From positions 310,001 to 374,000 of the forward strand of contig NZ_JBDIVF010000002.1 in the NCBI RefSeq assembly GCF_039631355.1: a stretch of 64,000 nucleotides of DNA, given 5' to 3'. This DNA comes from Uliginosibacterium paludis (GTDB lineage: Bacteria > Pseudomonadota > Gammaproteobacteria > Burkholderiales > Rhodocyclaceae). Numbering within the stretch: the stretch's first letter is position 1; every line of letters starts with the position of its first letter. A program made the position numbers and the translations under genes. Positions 35,238 to 43,563 of the stretch are shown piece by piece. The notes under the pieces are model-generated. The model did no database searches. It had not been told where the DNA came from and saw nothing but the letters and a program-made list of their open reading frames with translations.

Positions 35238-36644
35238 TCAACGGCGCGGCTTGTGGCCGGAAACCTCGGCACCGGCATCCGCCGGCAGGCGCAGGAACAT
35301 GAAGGCCGCGACCAGCACCATCAGGCCGTTGAGCAGAAAGGCGACGCGGAAGTCGGTCAGGCCGGGGCCGCTGGCGCCGCGCACCGCCTGCGAAGCGTGC
35401 AGCATCAGCGCCGAGAGCGCCACGCCCAGCAGCATCGCGAGCTGCTGCAGCATGCTGGTGAGCGTGCTGGCGGAGCTGCGCGCGGCGCGATCGAGATCAG
35501 CAAAGGCAAAGGTCGCCAGCGAGGTGAATTGCATCGAGCGGGTGAGGCCGGCGAAGAACAGGCTCGCAAACATGAGTCCGCGCGCGGTATCCGCCTCGAA
35601 CAGCGCGCAGGCGGCAATCGAGAGCCCGCAGAGCGCGGCATTGGTGCTCAGCACGCGGCGAAAGCCGAAGCGGCGCAGCGTGGGCGTGGTGATCGCCTTC
35701 ATGCCGAGGTTGCCGAGAAAGTAGGCGAGCAGGAAGCTCGAGGCCTGCAGCGCGGTGAGCCCGAAGCCCACCTGGTAGAGCAGCGGCAGGAGGAAGGGCG
35801 TGGCGCTGATGCCGATGCGGATCCAGGTGCCGGCAGACAGCGTGGAGAGCGCAAAGCTCTGCAGCGCGAAGGGCTTGAGATCCAGCAGCGGCGTGGGGCT
35901 GCGGCGCAGGTGGCGGATCGCCAGCCCGCCGATCACCGCGCCCAGCGCGATCAGGCTCCAGGGAAGCGGATGGGTGATGAGCCCGTGCCCCATCATTTCG
36001 AGGCCATACAGCATCAGGGCCAGTGAGAGCGCGGTATAGGCAAAGCCGGCCCAGTCAAGCGGATGGTCTTCGCGCAGCGGCTGCTCGACCAGATAGCGGC
36101 GCGAGAGCCAGAAGCCCGCCAGCCCCAGCGGCAGGTTGAGCAGGAAGTTCCAGCGCCAGCCGATGTAGGTGGTGATCGCGCCACCGATGACCGGGCCGAT
36201 CACCGGCGCGATCAGCGCCGGCCAGGTGATGAAGGTGTTCGCTTCAAGCAGCTCGGCCTTGCTGGCCTGACGCATCACGATGATGCGGCCCACCGGCACC
36301 ATCATTGCGCCGCCGAGCCCCTGCAGGGCGCGTGCGCAGATGAATTGCGCCAGTGACTGGGCCAGCCCGCAGGCGAGCGAACCGATCGTGAAGACGAGAA
36401 TCGCGGCGAGGAAGATGCGCACCGCGCCCCAGCGCTCGGCGAGCCAGGCCGAAAGCGGCATGAAGATCGCCACGACCAGCATGTAGGTGGTGATGCCGAC
36501 GCTCATCTGCACCGGCTGCACGCCCAGGCTGGCGGCCATCTGCGGCATGGAGGTGTTGAGGATGGCGCCGTCGAGCATCTGCATGAAAGAGGCAGCGGCA
36601 ACGATCAGCGCGGTGCGGCGGGTATCGGGATGGAGCGTGCTCAT
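35238..36644 (-). CDS. MFS multidrug exporter (DHA2, EmrB/QacA type)
   Basis: This 468-residue protein has about 14 hydrophobic segments. The family signature LDGAILNTSMPQMAASLG is at about 24-41. RALQGLGGAMMVPVGRIIV (motif C region) and WRWNFLLNLPLGL are also present. It probably exports drugs or metabolites using the proton gradient. No membrane fusion protein or regulator gene is adjacent. A 160-bp gap separates its stop from the dcp start, on the same strand. Confidence 0.92.
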   Translation of the reverse strand: MSTLHPDTRRTALIVAAASFMQMLDGAILNTSMPQMAASLGVQPVQMSVGITTYMLVVAIFMPLSAWLAERWGAVRIFLAAILVFTIGSLACGLAQSLAQFICARALQGLGGAMMVPVGRIIVMRQASKAELLEANTFITWPALIAPVIGPVIGGAITTYIGWRWNFLLNLPLGLAGFWLSRRYLVEQPLREDHPLDWAGFAYTALSLALMLYGLEMMGHGLITHPLPWSLIALGAVIGGLAIRHLRRSPTPLLDLKPFALQSFALSTLSAGTWIRIGISATPFLLPLLYQVGFGLTALQASSFLLAYFLGNLGMKAITTPTLRRFGFRRVLSTNAALCGLSIAACALFEADTARGLMFASLFFAGLTRSMQFTSLATFAFADLDRAARSSASTLTSMLQQLAMLLGVALSALMLHASQAVRGASGPGLTDFRVAFLLNGLMVLVAAFMFLRLPADAGAEVSGHKPRR

Positions 36645-36726
36645 GAGGAACGTGCGGGCGACTCGAGGGGATGCCCTGCCCCGGATTTTAACCGGCTTCG
36701 CCGCCCGGCCGCGCCTGAAAGCACAA

Positions 36727-36746
36727 GGCCCGCCTTGCGGCGGGCC
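36727..36746 (-). terminator. GC-rich hairpin after the PL9-like gene
   Basis: An 8-bp perfect stem (GGCCCGCC/GGCGGGCC) with a 4-nt loop lies 28 bp past the stop of the lyase gene. On the minus strand it is followed by TTGTGCTTT, so it may terminate that gene. Confidence 0.6.
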
Positions 36747-36774
36747 CTGAAAGCGCTTGCCGGCCCTGGCCGGA

Positions 36775-38088
36775 TCAGCGCTCGAAAGCGCCCAGATCAG
36801 GCACGGTACCGGTGTAGGTGATGCCGCTCACCACGCCGCCCTTGTCGATCAGGTCGGAGCTGCTCGCCAGATGCAGCCTGGTGAGCTCGGGCAGGCTGCC
36901 GTCGGATTGCCGCGCGGCGTCCCAGCCGCTGGTGGAGACCGACTGGAAGTCGATGTCGGACACGGTGACGCCAGTGGCGCTATCCCAGCTGTTGTAGCGG
37001 GTGTTCACGCCGGACGTATTGGCGAGCAGCGTGCCCTTGTAGGCGATGTTGTTACGCAGGGTGCCGAGGTTGGCCGCGCTGCCGTCGGAAGCCACCCCCA
37101 GCATGTTGAAATTCACCGCATTGTTGTAGGCGGTGTTGTTGAAGTAGTCGTTGGCCACCGGGTGGTGGTTGGCATAGAAGCCGTTGGCCTTGTTGCTGAA
37201 GGCCACCGAACGGCGCACCACATGCTTCGGCGCGCTGGCCACATAGCCGCCGCCATAGCCGCCGACCTTGAAGCCATTGCCGTTGCCGGCCGCCACCGCG
37301 GTGTCGGTGCCCGGCAGATAGCCCTGGTGCCAGGCCCAGGAGCCTTCGATGGTGATCGCGGAATAGGCGTTGATGAGGTCGAAGCCGTCATCGGTGTTGT
37401 TCCAGGCGCGGCAGTTGCGGAATACGTTGCCGGGGTTGTCCGCCTTCACATGGGCGCCGAAACCGTCGGCATTCTGGCCCGCGCCGCTCTTGCTCTTGGG
37501 GTCGTAGTTGTCATGCGAGTCGGTGTTCACGATCAGGTTGTTCGCGCCGTTGGAGAGGAACACGCCGGGGCCCTGGATGCCATGCACGTTGAGCTGCTGG
37601 ATGGCGTTGTAGCTGCCATTGATCCAGATGCCCCAGGACTCGTTGTTGAGGTAGTTGCCCTGCAGTACGCCCTTGATCTCGATGCCCTTGAGATAAACCC
37701 AGGACGCCGAGAGGTTGATGCCCTTCACCCGGCAGTCAGCGGTGAGCCCGCTGAAATCGAAGACCGGCGTTTCGCCGGTGTAGGCGTAGTAGCGGATCGG
37801 GTTGCTGGTGCTGCCGCTCTTGTTGAGCAGGATCGCGTTGACCGTGTCGGTCTGCGAGGCACAGGTGTTCGCGCCGGTGGTGATCTTGTAGGTGCCGCCG
37901 CGCAGGTACACGGTGTCGCCGGCCACCGCTGCCGTCTGCGCGCGGCTGAGTGTTTTCCAGGGCGCGGCGAGCGTGCCGGCGGCGGTGTCACTGCCCGAGG
38001 GCGCAACGTAATACGTGGCCGCCAGCACGAGGGCCGGCCCGGCGAGGAAGAGTCCGCCCAGCAGGCGGGCGAGTTGTGATGCGTTCAT
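36775..38088 (-). CDS. secreted PL9-like pectate/rhamnogalacturonan lyase
   Basis: The 437-residue precursor starts MNASQLARLL with a signal peptide ending near VLAA|TYY. A right-handed parallel beta-helix follows, with the PL9 opening YYVAPSGSDTAAGTLAAPWK. The calcium/catalytic region holds GQNADGFGAH, NVFRNCRAWNNTDDGFDL and GNGNGFKVGG. PL9 enzymes cleave polygalacturonate or rhamnogalacturonan by beta-elimination, with Lys as base. It is divergent from a CE12 esterase gene, which fits debranching plus cleavage of pectin. The exact substrate is inferred. Confidence 0.88.
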   Translation of the reverse strand: MNASQLARLLGGLFLAGPALVLAATYYVAPSGSDTAAGTLAAPWKTLSRAQTAAVAGDTVYLRGGTYKITTGANTCASQTDTVNAILLNKSGSTSNPIRYYAYTGETPVFDFSGLTADCRVKGINLSASWVYLKGIEIKGVLQGNYLNNESWGIWINGSYNAIQQLNVHGIQGPGVFLSNGANNLIVNTDSHDNYDPKSKSGAGQNADGFGAHVKADNPGNVFRNCRAWNNTDDGFDLINAYSAITIEGSWAWHQGYLPGTDTAVAAGNGNGFKVGGYGGGYVASAPKHVVRRSVAFSNKANGFYANHHPVANDYFNNTAYNNAVNFNMLGVASDGSAANLGTLRNNIAYKGTLLANTSGVNTRYNSWDSATGVTVSDIDFQSVSTSGWDAARQSDGSLPELTRLHLASSSDLIDKGGVVSGITYTGTVPDLGAFER

Positions 38089-38213
38089 GTCGGTCTCCAG
38101 AGTTCTGCCCGAAGGCGTCTTCATGCTTTATGGTTTTCGGATGCTGCGGTGCGCAGCCTAGGCCCGCCGGCATCCGATCGCCAGATGCGCCGATCAGCGG
38201 CGAACAAGCAGCG

Positions 38214-38227
38214 CGTGACCGGTCACG
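38214..38227. promoter_or_regulatory. palindrome CGTGACCGGTCACG between divergent pectinolytic genes
   Basis: This perfect 14-bp palindrome lies in the 235-bp intergenic space between the PL9-like gene and the CE12 gene, placed to act on both promoters. A binding protein is not identified. Confidence 0.45.
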
Positions 38228-38323
38228 GCGCGCTGCAATGCAAATTCCTGCAAGCAGCGCAACGCTTCGGGCAGGAGTTCGGCCACAATGCCGTTGTCCT
38301 TTCCGCCACGCATCCCTGCCCTC

Positions 38324-39043
38324 ATGAAACTCCGCCACCTGCTGCTGCCCCTTGCCCTGATGACGAGCCTTGCCCACGCTGAAACCGTGTTCCTGATCGG
38401 TGATTCAACCGTGGCCGACTACAAGCTGCCCGACCCGCGCCAGGGCTGGGGCCAGGCCATTCCGCCGAGCTTCGCTGCCGGTGTGACGGTGAAGAATTTC
38501 GCGATTCCGGGCCGCAGCTCGAAGAGCTTTCTGGAAGAGGGCGCCTGGGAGCCGGTGCTGGCGCAGATCCAGCCGGGGGATTACGTGTTCATCCAGTTCG
38601 GCCACAACGACGAGAAGATGGACGCCGACCGCCACACCGACGCCTATGGCAGCTACCAGGAATTCCTCGGCCGCTACATCGCGGATACGCGCAAGGCGGG
38701 GGGCATTCCGGTGCTGGTGACGCCGGTGGCGCGCGGCGGCATGAAGAAGTCCAGCAGCATCGGTTCGCATGGCCGCTATCCGGCCGCGATGCTGGATCTG
38801 GCGAAAGAGCAGCAGGTGCTGGCGATCGATCTGACGACACTCAGCGAGAATCTCGTCCGCAAGACCTCGTTCAGCGAGATCAAGCCGCTCTACATCGCCT
38901 CGATCGACGGCAAGGACGACACCCATTTCACGCCGGCCGGCGCGAAGGTGATCGCCCGCCTGGTGGCGCAGGCCATCCGCGGGCTGGATACGCCGCTGGC
39001 CGCGAAAGTGCAGTTGCCCGCCGAAGCCGACGCGCCGAACTAG
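38324..39043 (+). CDS. secreted rhamnogalacturonan acetylesterase-like SGNH hydrolase (CE12)
   Basis: The 239-residue precursor has a signal peptide to about residue 19 (AHA|ET). The SGNH blocks are GDST (nucleophile Ser28), the Gly block NFAIPGRSSKSF, FGHND, and DDTHFT with the catalytic Asp and His. The order and spacing are typical of CE12 rhamnogalacturonan acetylesterases (RhgT/YesT). It should remove acetyl groups from pectin in the periplasm or outside. A larger CE12 lipoprotein is encoded at 43564. Confidence 0.9.
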   Translation: MKLRHLLLPLALMTSLAHAETVFLIGDSTVADYKLPDPRQGWGQAIPPSFAAGVTVKNFAIPGRSSKSFLEEGAWEPVLAQIQPGDYVFIQFGHNDEKMDADRHTDAYGSYQEFLGRYIADTRKAGGIPVLVTPVARGGMKKSSSIGSHGRYPAAMLDLAKEQQVLAIDLTTLSENLVRKTSFSEIKPLYIASIDGKDDTHFTPAGAKVIARLVAQAIRGLDTPLAAKVQLPAEADAPN

Positions 39044-39061
39044 GCCAACACCTCGCGCGGC

Positions 39062-39493
39062 TCAGGAGGATTCGCCGATCAGCCCGCGGCAGGCTGCGCA
39101 GGCGAGGCCGTGCTGGTCGAGCCACAGCCAGGCCTCACCGACGCTGCTGCAGTCGATGACCGGCACGCCGAGGTCGTCGAGCACGCCCTGCCGGTCAGTG
39201 ACCCGGCCGAGAAAGCTGCCCGCGTGGATGCGCAGCACGGCGACCGCGCCGTGGGTGACGGTCCACAGCGCCAGCTCGCGGGCGGTGGCGAAGCTGTCGG
39301 GCGTGCCGCCTTCCCACTGCCGGAGGTCCATCACATGCGCCCAGCGGGCCGGGGCGCCGGCATCCTGCCATGAGCTGCGGATGGCGGTCTGCATGGCGCT
39401 GACGCCTTCCCGGTTGAAACTGCCTTTCACGACGACCAGGCAGACCTCGTCACACCAGTGAACAGTGCAGTTTCCATGAGCGGGTCGGGACAT
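39062..39493 (-). CDS. hypothetical protein, tandem paralogue A
   Basis: This 143-residue protein is clearly a duplicate of the next gene. They share SFNREGV, WAHVMDL, EGGTPD and the same overall spacing. The fold resembles STAS/SpoIIAA-like proteins, but that is a weak inference. No signal peptide is present. Two cysteines close together near the C-terminus (CAACRG) are not conserved in sequence with the copy except for one CxxC-like pair. The function is unknown. Confidence 0.8.
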   Translation of the reverse strand: MSRPAHGNCTVHWCDEVCLVVVKGSFNREGVSAMQTAIRSSWQDAGAPARWAHVMDLRQWEGGTPDSFATARELALWTVTHGAVAVLRIHAGSFLGRVTDRQGVLDDLGVPVIDCSSVGEAWLWLDQHGLACAACRGLIGESS

Positions 39494-39523
39494 GTTTCAG
39501 GCTCCTCTTCGAGCGTGTCATTC

Positions 39524-39955
39524 TCAGCGGGAACCGGCAAAGCGCAAAGCACAGCCGTCACACCGGATGCCGCGCGCCTGCAGCCATTCGCAGGCCTCTT
39601 CGCGCGTGGCCACGGTGATCACCGGTACGTCGATGTCATCGAAGACGCCGCGCCCTTCGGTCATGCGCGCAAGAAAACTGTCCAGGTGGATGCGGACGAT
39701 GGCCTGCGCGCCGTGCGCGGTCACCCAGCGCAGCAGATCATGCGAGGCCGCGAAGCCGTCGGGCGTGCCGCCTTCCCAGTGGTGCAGGTCCATGACATGC
39801 GCCCAGCCGGTGGGCGAACCCGCCGCCTGCCAGGCCGCCCGGATGCCCTCGAGCATGGCCTCCACCCCCTCGCGGTTGAAGCTGTCTTCCAGCACGACCA
39901 GACAGGCCTGGTCACACCAGCAGATGTTGAAGCGGCCATGCGCAGTGCGGGACAT
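39524..39955 (-). CDS. hypothetical protein, tandem paralogue B
   Basis: This protein has 143 residues, the same length as paralogue A, 30 bp upstream on the same strand. Both begin MSR-AHG, contain a conserved Cys in the first beta strand (CWCDQACLVV / HWCDEVCLVV) and the WAHVMDLHHWEGGTPDGF block, and end with a CxxC (RCDGCAL). The pair probably forms an operon read from 39955. The conserved cysteines hint at metal or redox use. Confidence 0.8.
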   Translation of the reverse strand: MSRTAHGRFNICWCDQACLVVLEDSFNREGVEAMLEGIRAAWQAAGSPTGWAHVMDLHHWEGGTPDGFAASHDLLRWVTAHGAQAIVRIHLDSFLARMTEGRGVFDDIDVPVITVATREEACEWLQARGIRCDGCALRFAGSR

Positions 39956-40140
39956 GAAACGCCCTCCGGAGCGGATGCTGACTGCACACTAGGCCTGCCT
40001 TCGCCGTCCTGCCATCGGGGCTGACCTCTACGGAATATCCGGTAACACTTTCGTGCTTGACCCCGCGGCCGCGGCCGACCGAACATGGGCCGCATCATGA
40101 CCGGCCGGTTTTTTCCGGCCTCGAGACGGGGGGAATCATC

Positions 40141-41076
40141 GTGAAACGCATCCTGGCGGGTCTGCTTGCCGCGCTGGCGCTCTCGGGTGCTGCGGCCGGT
40201 CCCTTGCGCGACGCGCTGCGCGAGCATCGCCAGGTGCGGGCCTCATCGGAGTCTTCAGGCCTGGAGGACGGCACCGACACCGGCTCGGCCGGCACGCTGC
40301 CCGCGGGCAGCCGGGTGCTGCGCAACCTCGCCTACGGCGCCGACCCCGCACAGCGTCTCGACGTGTATCTGCCGGCCCGCCCGCAGCATGCGCCCGTCAT
40401 TTTCATGGTGCATGGCGGCGCCTGGCGCACCGGCGACAAGGCGATGAGCCGGGTGGTGGACAACAAGATCGCCTGGTGGCTGCCGCGTGGCTACCTCTTC
40501 GTCTCGGTGAATTACCGCCTGCTGCCCGACGCCGACCCGCTGGTGCAGGCCGACGATGTGCGCCGCGCGCTGGTGTTTGCCCAGCAGCAGGCGCATGACT
40601 GGGGCGCGGACCCGGACGCCTTCGTGCTGATGGGGCATTCCGCCGGCGCCCATCTGGTGAGCCTGGTGAATGCGGCGCCGGCGCTGGCACTCGCCATGGG
40701 CGCGCACCGCTGGCGCGGCGCCGTGTCACTCGATACCGCGGCAATGGACATCGTCGCCACGATGACGCAGCACCACTACCGCTTCTATGACACCGCCTTC
40801 GGCACGGATCCCACCTTCTGGCGGCAGGCCTCGCCGAAGCAGCAGATCTCGGCCGACGCGCCGCCGATGCTTGCGATCTGCTCCACCCGCAGGCCCGACC
40901 AGCCCTGCCCGGCCACCCACGACTTCGCCGCGCTCGCGAGCCGCGTCGGCGCGAAAGTCGAGGTCAGCGAGCAGGCCCTGAGCCATGCGGAAATCAACGG
41001 CGAACTCGGCAAGCCGGGCGCCTACACCACGCGGGTCGACGCCTTCATCAGCCGCCTGGCAGCGGCCGCGCCATGA
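40141..41076 (+). CDS. secreted alpha/beta-hydrolase (carboxylesterase type)
   Basis: The 311-residue precursor starts at GTG (40141) with GGGGGAA upstream and has a signal peptide to about residue 19. The oxyanion-hole motif HGGAW, the nucleophile elbow GHSAGAH and a late His (LSHAEIN) give an esterase/acetyl-hydrolase of the BD-FAE/carboxylesterase type. The location among pectin genes suggests an ester of plant polysaccharide as substrate, but this is inference. It overlaps the following small gene by 4 bp. Confidence 0.87.
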   Translation: MKRILAGLLAALALSGAAAGPLRDALREHRQVRASSESSGLEDGTDTGSAGTLPAGSRVLRNLAYGADPAQRLDVYLPARPQHAPVIFMVHGGAWRTGDKAMSRVVDNKIAWWLPRGYLFVSVNYRLLPDADPLVQADDVRRALVFAQQQAHDWGADPDAFVLMGHSAGAHLVSLVNAAPALALAMGAHRWRGAVSLDTAAMDIVATMTQHHYRFYDTAFGTDPTFWRQASPKQQISADAPPMLAICSTRRPDQPCPATHDFAALASRVGAKVEVSEQALSHAEINGELGKPGAYTTRVDAFISRLAAAAP

Positions 41077-41264
41077 GCACGCCGGCCGGCAGCCACGCGC
41101 GCAGCGAGGCGGACAAGGCGCGACGCACCGAGGCCCTGCGGCAGCGGCTCGCGGCGGCCACGCCGCCGACACGCAGACCCGCCCTGCCCCGGTTCGCCGC
41201 GAGCGGGCGCAGCCTGGCGGCGCTGGCACTGCTGCTGATCCTGCTGCTCGTCTGGTTGCGCTGA
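41073..41264 (+). CDS. small C-terminally anchored membrane protein
   Basis: This 63-residue product has a basic, helical N-terminal part (SEADKARRTEALRQRLAAA) and a single hydrophobic helix at the end (LAALALLLILLLVWLR). It starts at an ATGA overlap with the hydrolase stop, which supports translational coupling. The family is not recognised. Short length limits confidence. Confidence 0.55.
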   Translation: MSTPAGSHARSEADKARRTEALRQRLAAATPPTRRPALPRFAASGRSLAALALLLILLLVWLR

Positions 41265-41295
41265 GCCTGCCGCGGCGGGCGGCTCGGGCGGTGAA

Positions 41296-41739
41296 TCAGG
41301 CCTGGCCCAGCTGGGCAACCACCGCCTGCAGTTCGGCATTGCCGTCGCGCGGAATCACGCGCGGGCGCTTGTCGGAGCCCACGGCCACATAGCTGAAGGT
41401 AGCCTCGGTCACGCAGAAGCGGTCACCGATCTGCTCGCCGGTCACCTTCTTGACCCAGACCTCCACCTTCACCTTCAGCGAGGTGCGGCCCACATGCACG
41501 CACTCGCCATACACGCAGACCACGTCGCCCACCGACACCGGGCGATGAAAGCTCATGCCGTCGACCGCCACCGTCACGATGCGACCGCGGGAAAGCTCCT
41601 TCGCCAGGATGGCACCGCCCAAGTCCATCTGCGACATGATCCAGCCGCCGAAGATGTCACCGGCCGGATTGGTGTCGGCCGGCATGGCCAGGGTGCGCAG
41701 CATCATCGTGCCGCGCGGCGTACGGGAGGTTTCGTCCAT
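41296..41739 (-). CDS. acyl-CoA thioesterase, YciA-like hotdog fold
   Basis: This 147-residue protein has the YciA/ACOT pattern MPADTNPAGDIFGGWIMSQMDLGG with the catalytic Asp, then VDGMSFHRPVSVGDVVCVYG. It hydrolyses acyl-CoA esters in the cytosol. The ATG at 41739 (MDETSRTP) fits the family; the frame is open to 41940 without similarity. It ends 31 bp from the small membrane protein gene. Confidence 0.92.
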   Translation of the reverse strand: MDETSRTPRGTMMLRTLAMPADTNPAGDIFGGWIMSQMDLGGAILAKELSRGRIVTVAVDGMSFHRPVSVGDVVCVYGECVHVGRTSLKVKVEVWVKKVTGEQIGDRFCVTEATFSYVAVGSDKRPRVIPRDGNAELQAVVAQLGQA

Positions 41740-41955
41740 GGTATTTCCGTGAGGTTCCGGGTTTCTCTGAAAGGGGAAGGAAAGTCCTGATTGCACAGAA
41801 TCTTTTTCCTGCCAGTGATTATGCCTCCGGCCTGCGCGGGATGCGCAAAATGCCGCGATAGCCCCGCGCCAGCGAGCTTCCTGCGACAATGGCGGCCCGG
41901 CAAACGCCGGTGTCACCGACTCAGCCCCGCCATTTCCCATTCACCGGAGCCCGCC

Positions 41956-42945
41956 ATGAGCCATCCTGTCCGCACCAAACCGTCCACCACCGCACTGCGC
42001 GTCCACAGTTTCGCCGGTCTGGAAAAAGGACCGAAGCTGCTGGTGCTGGGCGCCGTGCATGGCAACGAGATCTGCGGCTCGCGCGCGATCGAGCGCCTGA
42101 TCGCCGAATTCGATTCCGGCGGTCGCAGCCTGCGCTGCGGCACGCTCACCTTCGTCCCGGTGACCAACCCGCTCGCCTGGCACCTCAAGCAGCGCATGGG
42201 CGACCGCAACCTCAACCGCAACCTGCGCCCCACCGACGAGCCCGTCGACTTCGAAGACCGCATCGCCAACGCGCTGTGCCCGCTGCTGGAAAGCCACGAT
42301 GTGCTGCTCGACCTGCACTCCTTCCACACTGGCGGTGAGCCCTTCGCAATGCTCGGCCCGCAGGACAACACCGGCACGCTGGAGCCCTTCGCCCATGCGC
42401 AGGCGGAGCAGGCGATGGCCGTGCGTCTGGGCGTGCGCCGCATCGTCGAAGGCTGGCTCGACACCTACGCACGCGGCGTCGCCCGCCGCCTCGCCTATCC
42501 GGACGCCTCGCTGCGCGCGCAGATGCTCAGCACCGATCCGAGCTACGGCGTGGGCACCACCGAATACATGCGGGCCCACGGCGGCTACGCCATCACGCTG
42601 GAATGCGGCCAGCATGAAGACCCCGCCGCGCCGGAAGTCGCCTACAAGGCCATCTGCAACACCCTCGCCCTGCTCGGTCTGATCGAAGCCCCGCAACCGG
42701 CGGCCCATCCGGCGCCGGAACTGCTGCGCCTGGTAGACGTGATCGACCGCATGCATCCGGACGACCGCTTCGTGAAGGAATGGAAGAGCTTCGATCCGGT
42801 GGCCGAAGGCGAAGTGATCGGCCTGCGCCACGATGGCAGCGAAGTGCGCGCACAGGGCAGCGGCTTCATCGTCTTCCCCAACCCGAAGTCGCTGCCCGGC
42901 AACGAGTGGTTCTACTTCGCCCTGCCGAGCAGCCGCGCGCTCTGA
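41956..42945 (+). CDS. succinylglutamate desuccinylase/aspartoacylase-family zinc hydrolase
   Basis: This 329-residue protein has the M14-like zinc motif HxxE in GAVHGNEICG at about residues 32-41 and a later His in LDLHSFHTGG. The Arg pair in GDRNLNRNLRP matches the AstE/AspA family. It probably hydrolyses an N-acyl amino acid. No arginine succinyltransferase genes are nearby, so AstE function is not supported by context. A strong terminator follows at 43025. Confidence 0.88.
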   Translation: MSHPVRTKPSTTALRVHSFAGLEKGPKLLVLGAVHGNEICGSRAIERLIAEFDSGGRSLRCGTLTFVPVTNPLAWHLKQRMGDRNLNRNLRPTDEPVDFEDRIANALCPLLESHDVLLDLHSFHTGGEPFAMLGPQDNTGTLEPFAHAQAEQAMAVRLGVRRIVEGWLDTYARGVARRLAYPDASLRAQMLSTDPSYGVGTTEYMRAHGGYAITLECGQHEDPAAPEVAYKAICNTLALLGLIEAPQPAAHPAPELLRLVDVIDRMHPDDRFVKEWKSFDPVAEGEVIGLRHDGSEVRAQGSGFIVFPNPKSLPGNEWFYFALPSSRAL

Positions 42946-43024
42946 CACGCACCGGCCGGATGTGCCCCGGATGAGGCGCGCGTGCGCAGGCTCATGAGCG
43001 CGCCGAATCGCGCCGCAACGGGCA

Positions 43025-43061
43025 CAAAAAAAACGCCGGCATCACAGCCGGCGGTTTTTTT
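43025..43061. terminator. bidirectional Rho-independent terminator
   Basis: A perfect 8-bp stem (CGCCGGC.../GCCGGCG) is flanked by an A8 tract on the left and a T7 tract on the right. It serves the convergent genes ending at 42945 and 43078. Confidence 0.9.
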
Positions 43062-43077
43062 GGCGGACCGGAAAGGC

Positions 43078-43335
43078 TCAGGGCGTGCCGCCCAGACCGG
43101 GCGAGGTGGTCAGGATGGACATCACCGTCTGGGCGTGCTCGGCGGCGTCCCGCCCCAGCGGCGTCAGGTAGCCGCCGTCGATCTGGGTAATCAGACCCTT
43201 GTCGTGCAGGCGGGCTGCCGCCTTGATGAGCAGCGGGTCGGCATCGTGATGGATCTTGATGCCCTGCTGGCTGGTGGCCAGATCGAAACGCAGCAGCGTA
43301 TCGAGTTCGTGCAACAGTTCGGATGTGACGGCCAT
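43078..43335 (-). CDS. TIGR02647-family small protein
   Basis: This 85-residue protein matches the TIGR02647 family (ELLHELDTLLRFDLATSQQGIKIH, then a winged-helix-like LTPLGRDAAEHA). The function is unknown; a DNA-binding role has been suggested by its HTH-like profile but is unproven. AAGAAGGAGA lies 7 bp before the ATG. Confidence 0.85.
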   Translation of the reverse strand: MAVTSELLHELDTLLRFDLATSQQGIKIHHDADPLLIKAAARLHDKGLITQIDGGYLTPLGRDAAEHAQTVMSILTTSPGLGGTP

Positions 43336-43516
43336 TCAGGTCTCCTTCTTTATGGTTCTGGCTTGGCAGCATCTTAGCCTGCGGAATCGCTTCCTGCGCG
43401 CCGTGCCGGACGCCCGGCACGAGGGATTGAGGCAGGTCAGGCGCCCTTGATTTTCACACCGGAACGCGTGAGTTCCTGATGGACAAACCCCGGGCAACTT
43501 CGTTCTGCCCGCCCAT

Positions 43517-43545
43517 GAAAAAGGCCGGGGACGGGCCCCGGCCTT
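43517..43545 (-). terminator. Rho-independent terminator of the CE12 lipoprotein gene
   Basis: A 9-bp stem (AGGCCGGGG/CCCCGGCCT) lies 19 bp past the stop at 43564 and is followed by T5 on the minus strand. Confidence 0.8.
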
Positions 43546-43563
43546 CACCCCTGGTCCCAGCCC

